A stretch of DNA of 64,000 bases from Halisarca cf. caerulea (Eukaryota; Porifera; Demospongiae; Chondrillida; Halisarcidae), in the NCBI GenBank assembly GCA_963170055.1, contig CAUJGJ010000397.1, forward strand, positions 9,591,801-9,655,800, given 5' to 3'. Below the pieces are notes generated by a model. It had not been told where the DNA came from. It did not search any database and was given only the letters and a program-made list of their open reading frames with translations. The translations under genes were made by a program, and so were the position numbers. The number at the start of each line of letters is the position of its first letter. Position 1 is the stretch's first letter. Shown in pieces: positions 46,970 through 58,574 of the stretch.

Positions 46970-48867
46970 AGGGGCGCGGTGACACGTTTACGGAGATTAC
47001 GGAACAAAATGGCTGCCTAACTGGTGCCTAACTCGCTGGATAAAATGCAATTCACTAGAATGGTTTCGCGTTCTATCCAGTATTAGACACAGCGTACACT
47101 ACAGAATACATACTAGTATAAACTAATACAAATGAATAAGAATGCACACTGTTGCTATCTTGTACGTGATTTACACATTGCGCGCGAATTTTTTCTGTCC
47201 ATTGCCACTTCATTCGCTAATTCTGAGTCTCCTAGCGATAGCGACAGCGATGGCCTACAACTACCACTGTATGGCTTTGGTGTCATTTTTGTGCCGAGAA
47301 GCGAAAGATTTGTTTAGCGATGGAACCCTTGCCGCCGAAGAAAGCTTGCTTGACCATAAGACTCGATAGCCAGGATGAACATGCGAAGATAGTCGCTTTA
47401 TTGGACAAGATAGCAACGAGGATGGGCCAGAATGCTTCGCGAAGAGATGCTCTGTGGAGTCTTCTCGAACAAACAGAGACTGGTTGTGACCCGTTTGCTA
47501 GAAACGAAGGTTTGTATGTATGTACTCATTGCACTTCCATAATATTATATGTAGCCATACACCATGCACTTTGAATTTTCCCCTACTCTACATGTAGGTC
47601 TGAGCAAACAGATATGTCCTCCGAATGCAAATTCCTTCCAACAAATGTTTGTCGGAGAAGTGCAGCAGGTGACATCTTTGGTGACTGAATGCCAACGTCG
47701 TTGCACATGTGGGTCCCTTCACTGGACAGTCTCCAACGAGAGTATTCAAGGACATGTGCTGTGTTTTACACTGACTTGCTCTGGATGCAAATTTTCTCGG
47801 AGGTGGTTGAGCTCCAGCATCATGGGGACCAAGTACACCGTGAATGCACGGTACAGTATGCATGTCCAGTACATAAGAGCTTGGTGTTACGCCTGATTTT
47901 TTTGCAGGATGGTTCATGGTTTCACATCGTCGGGTTTGCTTGCACAACAGTACCGTTACTTTTGTGATGCTGCAGGGATTGGGAGACTCAGCCCTTTTTA
48001 TATCAGAGAGAGTCGGTATTCATATCACTGCATTTGGCTGTTGTCCTACCTTGGTATCATGCTTCTATTTTGTAAACGCAGTGTACAACAAGCACAACTA
48101 CCTCAACACCATACGACAGGTAGCAAAGGACAGCATGCAACAGAGCATATTCAAAGCTCTGGATGCTCAGCCTGAAGATGATAACAGAGTAAGCATGTTT
48201 GTCCACTAGCCTCAGGGTTAGTACGTATAACATGTATTTGTCAAGTCTCTTTCACTTCTCAGTGGGTAATGACTGATGCACGCCATGACTCGTGTGTGAA
48301 TGCTTTCCACACAACAGTTCCATGCATATCTGGGATCACCCACAAAGTGTTGGGGGTCAAGACGTTATCTAGGTTTGAACACAGCACTGCTCAAACCAGG
48401 GAAGTAGTAGCTACAATGGAAGTAATTGAGGATGTCATAAGTAGAGGTGAGTGTACTACCTGTGTATATTCCATACTTGTACATGCAACACCCCACTATA
48501 CACTGCATGTGTACTTTATCACTGAAGGGTTTCCTATCCAAGAGGTTGCCCATGACAGCAATGTTGCCTTGACAAAGAAGATCACAGAGAGAGGGTTAAT
48601 CAACAGCTATGACACTTGGCATGGTACGTGCTTTGGCTTTGTATTTGAATGTACGTACTACTATCTTGACCCTCTTTGCTTCAGGGACTAAGGGCGTAGC
48701 AAAGGCTATGAAGCCCATAGCTTGTGGAAGGGTTAGGGACAAGGGCAAAGTGTGGTTTCCAGAGCTGTCAGATAAACGTAAGTCTACATATTACATCTGG
48801 TTATTGTATATATATAGAGATCACCTTTGCTGAATTTGTGTGTAGGAGCAAGTACAAAAAGGCATGT

Positions 48868-51722
48868 GTGAGCGCATCAAGTAAAAATGGAAGCTTAGGC
48901 ACGTTGCGTTATTTTTCAAAATTCGCGCTTGAAAATGGCCAATTTTGACCCTGGATTGTAGTGTCATACACGGCGAGTCCATGAAGGGGTAAACCCTGAA
49001 ATTTGGAGGTAGGTTGGACCCAGTGTTAACTTGCCGTAGCGAAGTTTTGGCGGCTTTTTAGTATACCGATGAGGTACAGTGGTCTCTGGACTTTTGCCGT
49101 GTTTTCAGCGATTTTTTTTCTTATTATGGCATTGATGCAGACAGAAAGTGGATCAATAGTAGATACATGTGATCCGAATTGGCTCGGAGTTGGTAGAGAA
49201 CGCGATGAAGATGTTAGTGCGGGCTTGTACACTTTGAACGAGCAAGAGTCGTCCTTGGGAGAGATGTCTTCAAGCGATTATAATACTTCTAGTTCTGCGG
49301 AAGAATCCAGTATAGAATCTACCCGTACTCCTTTGCGAAAGAAGAAAAAGCTTGAATGTTCAAAGCGTTATTTGGAAGGAAATGCACGCAAGCCGTATCA
49401 TCAGTCTTACACAACAACGTCTGATTCAACATCTCTGGAAGGATCCTTCTTACAGTCGTCTGCAGATGAGTTCCCACAGTCTACTTCTGCTACTTCAGTT
49501 ACCAACAGGCCAGATGTGTGTAACAGCTGTGCTCCTGTATTAGAAAAGTACACTAGCACATTCAAGAATATACTAAGGCAGGGAAGTGAGCTCAAAAGTA
49601 GAAAGAAGGTAAACCCCAATCCCCGTAAACCAAACTTCCAACACTATAGAGACCTAGTAAAGCAGAATGAGTGGTTACGTAATAATATTTTTGACCCCAT
49701 GGGAAACTATCTGTTTTGCAGTCGCTGTGTGCATGGAGCACTTGGAGTAGCCTACCAACGTCTTTCTCGACTTAGAAACATCAAGAAAGCGCAATTCAGC
49801 AACCCAGTTCAATTGATGACCAAATGTGCTGTAGAGGAAGCAAAGTTGGGTGATTCAGTCATTATGCCTAATGACTGCAACCAGTCCTTTGTACAGTGGT
49901 GGAAATCTCTTGATCCAGACTCACAAGTATCAGTACGTTATCCCTATCAGAAACATGGGCTCTCAGGGAAATCTTCTAATCGTGCAAAACACTCAGTAAA
50001 GGAGGCCTTCCTTCGTTTTGTTGACATGAACAGTCAACCAAATGGAAGACAAGAAGACAGTTCGAGTGCTACCCACTTTTTCCTACCTAAATTCAAAACC
50101 ATTCAAACTCCTAAGGCAGGCGTTCATCATTTTCAGGAACGGTTAGAGGAATCAGTCGTAGGAATATTCAATCAATTACAGGTAGAAGCTGGAGAAGCAA
50201 CTTGCTCGAACGGGAGTGCTTCTACATGGCTGCGGGCGGAAAGACCTAAGCTCAAAATCTATCCTCATCAAGCTGATTTTTGTGACACTTGTGCTCGGCT
50301 AAAACAGGAACTTAATGGAGTACAAACATCACTAAAAAGGAAAAGACAAAGTGGATCAGCTACTGAGAGTGAGCAAAAGCAACTTGAACAAAGTATTAGT
50401 AAATTAGAGGAAACGCTGACTGTTCACAAGGCACATGCTAATAACGCTCGTGAGTACTACAACAAAATGGTTACCAGATGCCAAGAACAGTGGAAAGAAG
50501 TCCATTTGTCAGCAGATTCTTTAACATCATCTACTGGAATGAATATAAGTGAGTTGCAGCACACCTTCACGTTAACACTCAGTGCTGATTACCAAATGTC
50601 TAAATTAGTACCTTATTGGGGGCATTCTCCACAGCCCGGTAGTACCTACTACCTGCAGAAGTTGTCCAATGATTTATTTGGAATTGTTGACCACAAGGAC
50701 AACACATCACAAGTCTATGTTTTTGATGAAACCATTGGCCCTAAAAATGCTGACCACACATTCTCGTATCTTATTCATTACATCAAGGAATCAGGAAATG
50801 TTCCACCATGGGTACGTCGTGTGCACATATTTCTTGACAATGCTGGGAGTACAAACAAGAATTGTTATTTTATGTCAGCTGCTATGGAGCTTGTTCAGCA
50901 AAAAGTCCTTGACTATATCCGAGTGTCCTTCATGGTAGCTGGGCATACAAAGTTTGCCCCAGATAGATTGTTTGCCAAGGTAGCCAAGACATACTTACGC
51001 AGTGATGTTTTCACAACCCAAGAACTTGCTGCTGTAGTTTCTGAGTATGCAACTGTGATTGTGGATGATGGTAGCCTTGTTCGAACATGGAGGGACATAG
51101 TTGGGGAGAAATATACAAAGCTCCCTGGAATACGCTCACTTCATGATTTTTTGATAGTCAGACATCCTGTATCTGCTGATGCAATCATGAAAGTCAGAGA
51201 ACACTGCTTTAAGGATTCCTTTCAGGAAACAACAATGAAACTTGTTAAAGGTCGTACAGCTGCTGAGAGAGCCATGCCATCAATTGATGATACATACAAG
51301 AAAAGAGGAAAAGTTGGACAAATATCTAGCGTGAAAACTCATCATCTGCAACAAATGTACTCAAGTTATGTACCTGTTGAACGTCACCCTAATCAATAAC
51401 GTATACAATGTCATGTATTTAATTTGCTGTATTTGTAGCATTCTTAGTGTTTTCTTTGTTGTTTTAGTTTTTGTTGGATTGCAACTAGACCAGTTTACAC
51501 CATACCTATAGTTTGAGTACTATTAAGGTGCATCACCTCCTCTTCCATTTGTATTTGATGCTAAAGAGGGGTGATTTGATTGTGGAATAATTATTGTTAT
51601 TAATGTGATTGGAATATGAAATTTGACCACAAGATAGCTGGATGGTAGATGCATCCAATAGCACTAAAAAGGGATTTTGTCCTAAGTGTTCCTAAGCTTC
51701 CATTTTTACTTGATGCACTCAC
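48868..51722 (+). mobile_element. DUF7869 DNA transposon, copy 3 (intact ORF)
   Basis: The element is 2855 bp. The ends are GTGAGCGCATCAAGTAAAAA and its counterpart with one mismatch over about 32 bp (48868-48899; 51691-51722). It is flanked by ATGT (48864-48867, 51723-51726). Removing the element and one ATGT restores a readable exon (STKRHVYWAMKN), so the 4-bp duplication is well supported here, unlike at the two AT-rich sites. It carries one intronless ORF, has no internal insertion, and its repeats are nearly identical, which suggests recent movement. Confidence 0.93.
49069..51399 (+). CDS. DUF7869 transposase, copy 3, uninterrupted 776 codons
   Basis: The frame has no stop over 2.3 kb. 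N-terminal: Ser/Glu-rich region, basic patch (RKKKKLEC), then a Cys pair (CNSC) and a second zinc-like region (FCSRCVHG). Middle: YPHQADFCDTCARLKQEL followed by a charged coiled coil (about residues 410-470). The putative catalytic core has LSADYQMSKLVPYWG, RVHIFLDNAGSTNKNCYF and FMVAGHTKFAPDRLF, the positions of HYSFDYAQQ, TADNCTGQNKNN and GHTKFSPDWCFG in copies 1 and 2. Met at 49129 may be the true start, since the first 20 residues are hydrophobic and atypical. RNase H-fold DDE chemistry is inferred. Confidence 0.85.
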   Translation: MRYSGLWTFAVFSAIFFLIMALMQTESGSIVDTCDPNWLGVGRERDEDVSAGLYTLNEQESSLGEMSSSDYNTSSSAEESSIESTRTPLRKKKKLECSKRYLEGNARKPYHQSYTTTSDSTSLEGSFLQSSADEFPQSTSATSVTNRPDVCNSCAPVLEKYTSTFKNILRQGSELKSRKKVNPNPRKPNFQHYRDLVKQNEWLRNNIFDPMGNYLFCSRCVHGALGVAYQRLSRLRNIKKAQFSNPVQLMTKCAVEEAKLGDSVIMPNDCNQSFVQWWKSLDPDSQVSVRYPYQKHGLSGKSSNRAKHSVKEAFLRFVDMNSQPNGRQEDSSSATHFFLPKFKTIQTPKAGVHHFQERLEESVVGIFNQLQVEAGEATCSNGSASTWLRAERPKLKIYPHQADFCDTCARLKQELNGVQTSLKRKRQSGSATESEQKQLEQSISKLEETLTVHKAHANNAREYYNKMVTRCQEQWKEVHLSADSLTSSTGMNISELQHTFTLTLSADYQMSKLVPYWGHSPQPGSTYYLQKLSNDLFGIVDHKDNTSQVYVFDETIGPKNADHTFSYLIHYIKESGNVPPWVRRVHIFLDNAGSTNKNCYFMSAAMELVQQKVLDYIRVSFMVAGHTKFAPDRLFAKVAKTYLRSDVFTTQELAAVVSEYATVIVDDGSLVRTWRDIVGEKYTKLPGIRSLHDFLIVRHPVSADAIMKVREHCFKDSFQETTMKLVKGRTAAERAMPSIDDTYKKRGKVGQISSVKTHHLQQMYSSYVPVERHPNQ

Positions 51723-52349
51723 ATGTATATTGGGCCATGAAGAATTGCGATGGGGACCCAGAAGTACTGAGGCGACTTATCACTAATATTGTTGCTCATT
51801 ACAAGGTTTGTACAAAATTTTTATTCTACAGAAAGAACACACTGTAAAAACGGATGGATTGTTTCAACCATCAGTGGTTAAATCAACCACTATAAGAGCA
51901 GGTTGTTATAACATTACTGAAGTTAAAACACCCAGGCATAGTAGTTGGTTGGAATAACCCATAAAATGTCAAATCAACCAGCAAATGTAGTAGTGAATTT
52001 AGCCAGCCTGTGGTTACATTGACAACCATGTAGTGGTATTAACAATCTGCAGGTTATTATAACCATTAAATAGATTGAAAATATAAGTTGATAGGTTGAT
52101 TTGACACAAGCAATGCACATGCATGGTGTGCATAGAGTTTGGTTCCTTCTAAACAATGCACATTGCACACACATTGTGGGTCATGTATACATTACATGAG
52201 ATTCATTCTGGTGCCTGGATAATACTGCACAACATGTCTAATCTGACAGCTCTCAAATCCAACAAACGCTAAACCCATGGGGCAATATTGAATGTTACGC
52301 GTGCTGTCACACATGCATGCACCATTTCAATACAAGATCACCTGCATAA

Positions 52350-55300
52350 TTATTTATAAATATACATGCAATAATTCAGTAGAACTGAATTGTAATATAG
52401 ATAAATAATGCATTCCTGCCACAGATTGCTAAAGAAACTTCTAATGCACATTAATTCAATAATTGCAAAATGCATACTTGGGTACAATACACAAAGTATT
52501 GTTTTTTTAATACGATGACAATGATAAACTGAATGATCTACAATGCGACTATATGGCATAATAATCTGATTAGGAAAGAGTTCAATGAAATACGCCTGAT
52601 AATGTGAATCAAAAATGGCTGAACATGGAGACAAAATCAATACAATAGTTGAAGCTCCTAATAAGTAAATTTCATCAACTCTCCCAAAAGTAGGGTCATT
52701 GTCACTAAATTCTGACACTACAAAACAGTCTTTTCACTTTTAGTGTGGTTCCATTAGTTTTCATCCACTTCAGTTTAAATACCGTGGTCTCCACACTGAT
52801 GTTTGGCAATAGTGAAATAATTGCGGTCTTTCGGGACTCTGATTCTGACATGAGTACATTTGGATTTGGACCAGGACCAAATTCGGATTCAGAAACTACA
52901 ATACCAGAGGAGGCATTTTCATAACAGGCCCAGCGCTGCTGGCGGTGTGCCAACGTGAGGGCAATATTCTTGAAGTTCCCTATATGAGCAGCCTGTTTGA
53001 AAAAATGTTATTTTGCTTCGTAAAGCATTGTCCAAGAACAAACTAATGGTGACAAACTTAACATCAAATCAGGGTAGTGACACATGTAATGCATTTTGGG
53101 TATAATTGTTTCGTTGGGATATACATCCTGGAACAGTGTATGGTGTTCTTCGACAAGAACTTGCAAAACTGCACACAAATCTGTACTGACGATAGGACTC
53201 AAGCATATCTGAACAATTTTTAAAAGGAGCAAGTAACATTGCCAATGCGAGTTATCCTCTTCAACAAATTCACCGACAAGCAATGGTAAAATTCGACATA
53301 GGAGAGCACACTGAGATGCATTCTGTCTCAAATGTTTGTCATTTGCCTGGAGATTTCTATGGGTTATTGATGTTGGTTTGTTGGAAGCTTCTGAATACCC
53401 ATAGTCAAAATTTATTAGCAACTGATTCGAATGCTCCAAATTCACTGTCTGATTATTGATTATATGCTGGAGTAGCAGTTTTAATTCATACTGCACTACG
53501 CCTTTGAACAAATCGTGCAAATATCATGTGGTAGGCCACCATTGAACATGTTGTAAGCAGTAACATCAAGCAGTACAGATGGGTGTGTGACTCCATATGC
53601 AGTAGAATAATGCTCCCGCAAAGGACCACATAATTGTGAACACTGTTGCCTATGATTGGCATTTGTTCGCATCTCAAAATGTCGTGAATTGAAACAAGTT
53701 GACGCCTTTTCGGAAGTTGCCATACAAGTGCGGCAAATTCGGAGGGCACGAGATACAGACATTTTAAACCCTCCCACCTCATGCAGGGCGAGTGTGTCCC
53801 CTAAAAAGGCTAAAAGAGCACCCTTGAAATTGTGATTAACACCATTTACCAATACATCAATTCCAGAAGACGACAGAGCATTCAATTCATCAACAAAAGG
53901 TCACAAGATTTCATCAATGCCATGCTTTTGAATAACTGGGGCAGTGGCAATTGAAACTAAGTTGATTGCTTGCAAACGAGATCGGTGCTTTGGATGTATG
54001 TTTCCCAGTACGAAAAACACCACACCAACTTTGTGCTTTTTAGGGGCTGCCGCAGGCAGCCCCTATATTGTTTTCATTTGGACTTCTGGTGTGTAACGCT
54101 CGTCCGATATATATATATATATATAATATGGATTTGAAGAAAAGTCTTATAATAGAGAATTTATATAATAGTAATAGAGAAGTATGAATTTATACAGGAA
54201 TGAGTTATAGGAATTGTTTTGAAAACAATTGCCAAATATGGCAATTGTTTTCAAAACAATCGTCCAGTTACAATAAACAGTATGTTCAATGACTGTTCAG
54301 CTGTGCACTTACACTCCAATGCTTTGCAAGTGATTCGAGTGCGTGGGGCGGCAGCCCCCACGAGTTTTTAACTCGAATTACTTGTTTACATAATACACAA
54401 CTCCAACTCATCGTAATAAGCTAAAATTTGAAGTGCACATGGATGATTCTGAAATATCTCGTGGTTATGAAATAAAAGCCCATCGCAATAATCCTCCAAG
54501 TGACCATCTGACCTAATTCTTTCTTATGTACCCAATACCATTACCATTATATTTCTGTCAGCCAGCATCAGCTTCAAAGATGAAAAGAGGGAAACATACT
54601 GGAAACTATCCTGGACTTGTACTGCTTGCCTTTTGTGCCCTGTAAACCTCAGCGAGTAGTATGGACTCAGTTGGCTCCTACAATAGATTAATACATAAAG
54701 GTGAGCCATGCATACAGTAACTATAATGAGCATGCAGCTGAAAACTCACAATCAAGCCTAATTTTTTAACAAAGTATTGTTCTTGTTGATAGCGGGTGAT
54801 CAATCCATCAAAAGGGTCAATCATGCTCTTAAACACTGTTTCCAAGCCATGTACTTGTACACCTTCCTCAGCCAGCTTATCTTCTACACCTGCCTGAATA
54901 TGCTCAATGCTCTGAGCAAAAAGTAACTGAGAGCTTTCTACAATGTCATCAATGGTAGTTTGAATTAAGCATCTTTTCTCCTTAAGCTTTAAAAGAAATA
55001 GAGCACTTGATCTCTGTTGAGTTTCAGCATCTACCGCAATGAGCTGCTGGAAAGCTGGACGGCCTTGAAAATCACAAAAATTGAATGTCATTGAAGGATT
55101 ATGTTCAGAACGGAATAATATTAGAGATTCTTACTGAAAGTGTATAGTCCTACAATTAGACACAGCCACATGTTTGTTCATATCTGTCTATTTTCATTAC
55201 ACAAAGAGCCATTCACTGGGGTCTACGAGTGCAACTATCACTGAAACACAACTTATTGACGTTAATACTTACTTGCTATTTCTGGAATATCCGATAGCCC

Positions 55301-55584
55301 ATTGTCTACTTCATCCCTTTCTATGCTGTCTGAAGTTTCTTCCACAAGCGATGACTGACCTCTTTTCCTGACAAGCTCGGGATGCTTGCGATAAACATGC
55401 GAATAAAGAGCACTGTAGGACCTTTTTGTTTCACTACATCCGTTATAACCACACATAATGACAAAAGATGGATCGCTTCACGTAATGACAAAAGATGGCT
55501 CAACCACTGACGATAATCTGCCGAACAAAAGGTTTGGCAAAGAGAACAAGAGTATTTCGTCGCCATTTTAAAATACGGCGTCAT
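52350..55584 (-). pseudogene. EnSpm-like transposase (animal type), broken
   Basis: The first exon (55570-55262) has C2H2-like fingers (CSLCQTFCS, CGYNGCSETKRSYSALYSHVYRKH). Then 55091-54730 (LLKLKEKRCLIQTTIDDIV), 53885-53496 (FKGALLAFLGDTLALHEVGGFKMS, CRTCMAT), 53520-53008 (HDLFKGVVQYELKLLL, IIPKMHYMCHYPDLM) and 52953-52350 (KWMKTNGTTL, FGRVDEIYLLG). This is the order I remember from fish and invertebrate EnSpm transposases. Breaks include a frameshift near 53512, a TAA at 53005-53007 and a frameshift near 52735. The exon between 54040 and 53900 is disturbed by the hairpin element. Confidence 0.82.
54040..54384 (+). mobile_element. Hairpin-ended element, family 2
   Basis: Same ends and internal inverted repeat as 16790-17148, with a shorter TA tract. 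It is bordered by T runs, consistent with insertion between two T bases. It lies in the EnSpm transposase gene. Confidence 0.78.
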
Positions 55585-55693
55585 CTACCACGTGGTTACT
55601 ACTGCGCATGCGCAAAATTTGGGCGGTTTAGATTTGTGCGAGAAGCAAGTTGTTTGTATTTCTTTCAGAAGGAGGTCGGCGGATATCAAAGAT

Positions 55694-55766
55694 ATGGATG
55701 TGGAAGGTTTAGCAAAGTGGTTGAAGGATAGTGGAATACCTGAAGACTATTGTAAGAGATTTGAAG
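55694..55766 (+). pseudogene. SAM-domain-like first exon of EnSpm ORF2
   Basis: From ATG 55694 the frame reads DVEGLAKWLKDSGIPEDYCKRFEG and ends at a GT donor. This resembles the first helices of a SAM domain (WL, GI, YxxxF). It is on the plus strand just after the divergent transposase start, where ORF2 should begin. The rest of the domain is not evident after the non-LTR insertion. Confidence 0.5.
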
Positions 55767-55997
55767 GTAAGAATTGTATTGTATTATTAAGGGTAACAGT
55801 TGCTGTACCAACTTGTTTGCCTGTGCGTAATTGTATCATTTAATATCTCTGTGTGTCTTCTCTTCATCTTTAAAACAATTCCTTTCAGAATTTTCCATAA
55901 AGTGCCTTTTCTGTTGCAGCCTGTTTGCCTGTATTTGTTAAATTTGAGTCTCCCTGGCGACTCTGTGCCCCAGGCCACAAACTCTCTCTCTCTCTCT

Positions 55998-58434
55998 TAT
56001 TTTTTTTTTCAACATGTCATCATTATTAAATTCAAACAAGAGCAAATGTCACATGCACATGCGCGTACAAAAATCAAGTTTAAAAGTAATAATGATAACA
56101 TGGGGTCTGAACATCACCCACTGTCAAAGTATTAGAATGAATACTGCACAGCTAACAGGTGATGAACAGCTACTTAAAACTAGAAATAAGGAAATACATT
56201 CTAAACTACCACATGCAAACTGATAATGATTGTTACGATGAAAAGGACATGCAACACACAGTATAAACAACACATAAGATAGAGAAAGAAAAACATGCAG
56301 ACTGAAACTAACAAGACATGGGACAGACAACAACAGCACAGTCAAATTGACAGTTATGTGGTGGCAGGCTCCCTCCAGTTGCGCTTGCACCAGACCCGGT
56401 ATGACTGAAGCAGGCACCTGCGCACCACCTCCCTTTCCAGGACCTCACACTTGGTTCGTGTGGCAGGGAAGGACTGGTACAGAGCATCAAAGTTGGCCAT
56501 GTGCAAGAAGCCTCTTGATCCAACTTCAAGTGTAAGCAAGTTGGCCCTGTAGCCAGCATCCCTGCAGGCGCCAAGGAGCTCTGAATAGCGCTCAGTTTTC
56601 CTAGCCACAGCAGAGTCCACACAGAGTTCGAATGGGACCGTCAACTCCATGATGGTGATTGTGGACTGGTCCCATACAACAATGTCTGGTCGAGTGTCTG
56701 TGCAGACGATCTGCTGTGGGAAGGAGTACGAGTGACTGGGCAAGTCCACCGTGATGCTCTTTGTGGCAGGCAGGAGGTCTACCAAAAAGGAGTGGATGGC
56801 TTCCAGGATGGAGTCATGCCAGTCGTTGTACCTTCTCTTCTCCAGTGCATAGGGACAGCTGTTTAGAACATGCAGGAGGGTCTGGGGGTTGCCACACAGG
56901 TCACATGCTGCTGAGGAGACCTTCTTCCACAGGTGGAGGTTGCGTTGTGTGGCAATGTGTCAGTGAGCGAGTTCAAAGCAAAGCTGAGAACCCGCTCTGG
57001 GAGGCTAGTGATGGTGGTTGACCAGACATGGGGTGCCCTGCTGTCGTCATTGAGTGGCTTGTTCTGCCTAACCAAACTTCTGCTATACCTAAGGCGGGCT
57101 GTGGCATCCTCCTCTTCCACCATGGACTTAACCTTCCTGCTCAGCTGGTATGAGGACATCCCAGAGTCCTCCTGCATGGCTGACACAACCACCTGGTAGG
57201 GCCTGAATGATGGCCTCGTCTGAGTAGCTTCCTTCCTGGTCTTCTGGCTGGCGATAGCTCTTACAACAGGGTCACGGGAGCAGGTGTACGCAGCTGCCTT
57301 GCTAACATGGAGCTTCTTGTACAGTGTCAGTAAGGATGGCAGCTCCAGGCCACCTTTCTCCTTAGAAAGGTAGATGCAACCAGTGTTAGCAGATCTGGCA
57401 AGGCCACACCATCTCTTCCTGCGAGCGAACTTGTGGATGTCCTTACGACAGTCTTTCCTCTGATGCTTCTGGTTCTGAGCTTGCTCCAGTCGCTTAACGG
57501 TTCTGCTTAATTGGCTGTGCGCTTGAACAAGACTGTGGAATTCACAAGCTAGTTGCCGGACTGTCTCAGGGTCAGACCCTGTTCTCCTCAATTGTCTCAG
57601 TCGCTTCTTAGTTGCATTCTTCTCCACTAGCGCCTTCTTCAGTTCATGCCTCTGTGTCAACACCTTGCTCTGGTGTTGATGGTGTTGATTGGTCTTCTGC
57701 ACACCATACCTGCTTGTGAAGTATGAGTAGATGCCAAGACAGAGCACATGGTTCATGACATTGACATCCAACTCATTCAGCACATAGGGCACTACAACTT
57801 GTCTCAGGTAGTCGTCGGCCTCCCTCCAGCCCTCAGACGTCTGAGGCAACTTCATCCTCGGTACTGTGGTCACCGGTGGTGGTGGTGGTGGTGCTGGTGC
57901 TGGTGGAACAGGGTGTGCTGTCTGGGGGGGCATGTTGGTGGTGAGGGAGGGGTAGCAGGCACAGGGTCTGTGACTGGAGCAAGGTTGTTGGTAACTGTCT
58001 CCTTACATGTGGCACTGTTCCTCAGATGTGTGTATAACCGCTGAAATTTCTTTCCACACTTGAGGCAAATCTCCTTTGGTTTCTTGCCAGACCTCTTTGC
58101 CAATGTTGTCTGAGACAGCAGATGGTCATAGTCTCTTCCTTGTCTTTCTGGACAGTGTACCAGATGGTTCCCAAGCTTCTTGAATTCTTTGTTGCAGAAG
58201 GGACAAGACTTTGGTTGAGTTGACAGGTCCATCTTGTGGTGTGAAAATTGTCAAATCCACAGAACTTGAAAAGTAGCAGAGATATCTCCACCAAAAAAGA
58301 CCAAACTAGTTACTAGACTAAAAACTACTACTGGATCTAGTAAACTGGCCAAAAACTTGACCTAGACAGGTGCTTTCTGGGAGAGATTTCCTCCTCTACT
58401 TCCTAACCTAGTTACTCCTAATCAACACTTGAAC
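55998..58434 (-). mobile_element. Non-LTR retroelement fragment in a (CT)n site, no RT
   Basis: Both borders are (CT)n tracts (55982-55996, 58435-58460). On the minus strand the 3' end is an A-rich tail (GAAAAAAAAAATAA) joining the GA repeat, as expected from target-primed insertion. The coding part has zinc fingers and a restriction-like endonuclease domain but no reverse transcriptase. It may be a deleted copy or a genuine RT-less derivative. The TC-repeat location may reflect site preference, which some non-LTR families show. Confidence 0.65.
56354..58232 (-). pseudogene. Zinc-finger plus restriction-like endonuclease protein
   Basis: From ATG 58232 the N-terminal has CPFCNKEFKKLGNHLVHC and CLKCGKKFQRLYTHL, like R2-group DNA-binding fingers. 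A proline-rich linker follows, then a basic coiled coil. The C-terminal has a CCHC-like knuckle (CDLCGNPQTLLHVLNSC) and the endonuclease signature RPDIVVWD...ITIMELTVPFE, the PD-(D/E)xK pattern seen in R2/NeSL-type elements. Frameshifts lie near 57930 and 56943. The reverse transcriptase block expected between fingers and knuckle is absent. Confidence 0.75.
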
Positions 58435-58574
58435 CTCTCTCTCTCTCTCTCTCTCTCTCTGCTGTATAAACATCCTTCTGTTAGTTTCTTCTAAAATATC
58501 GGCCCATATGCCAATTAGTTTCCTTTCAACTACGGGATCCCATTTAACTTTGACTTTCTTCACAGATGTGACCA

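Noticed and set aside
49069..49128. Signal peptide or membrane anchor at the DUF7869 copy 3 N-terminus
   Set aside because: The hydrophobic stretch precedes a more likely start Met at 49129 and is absent from the other copies, so it is probably 5' untranslated sequence.
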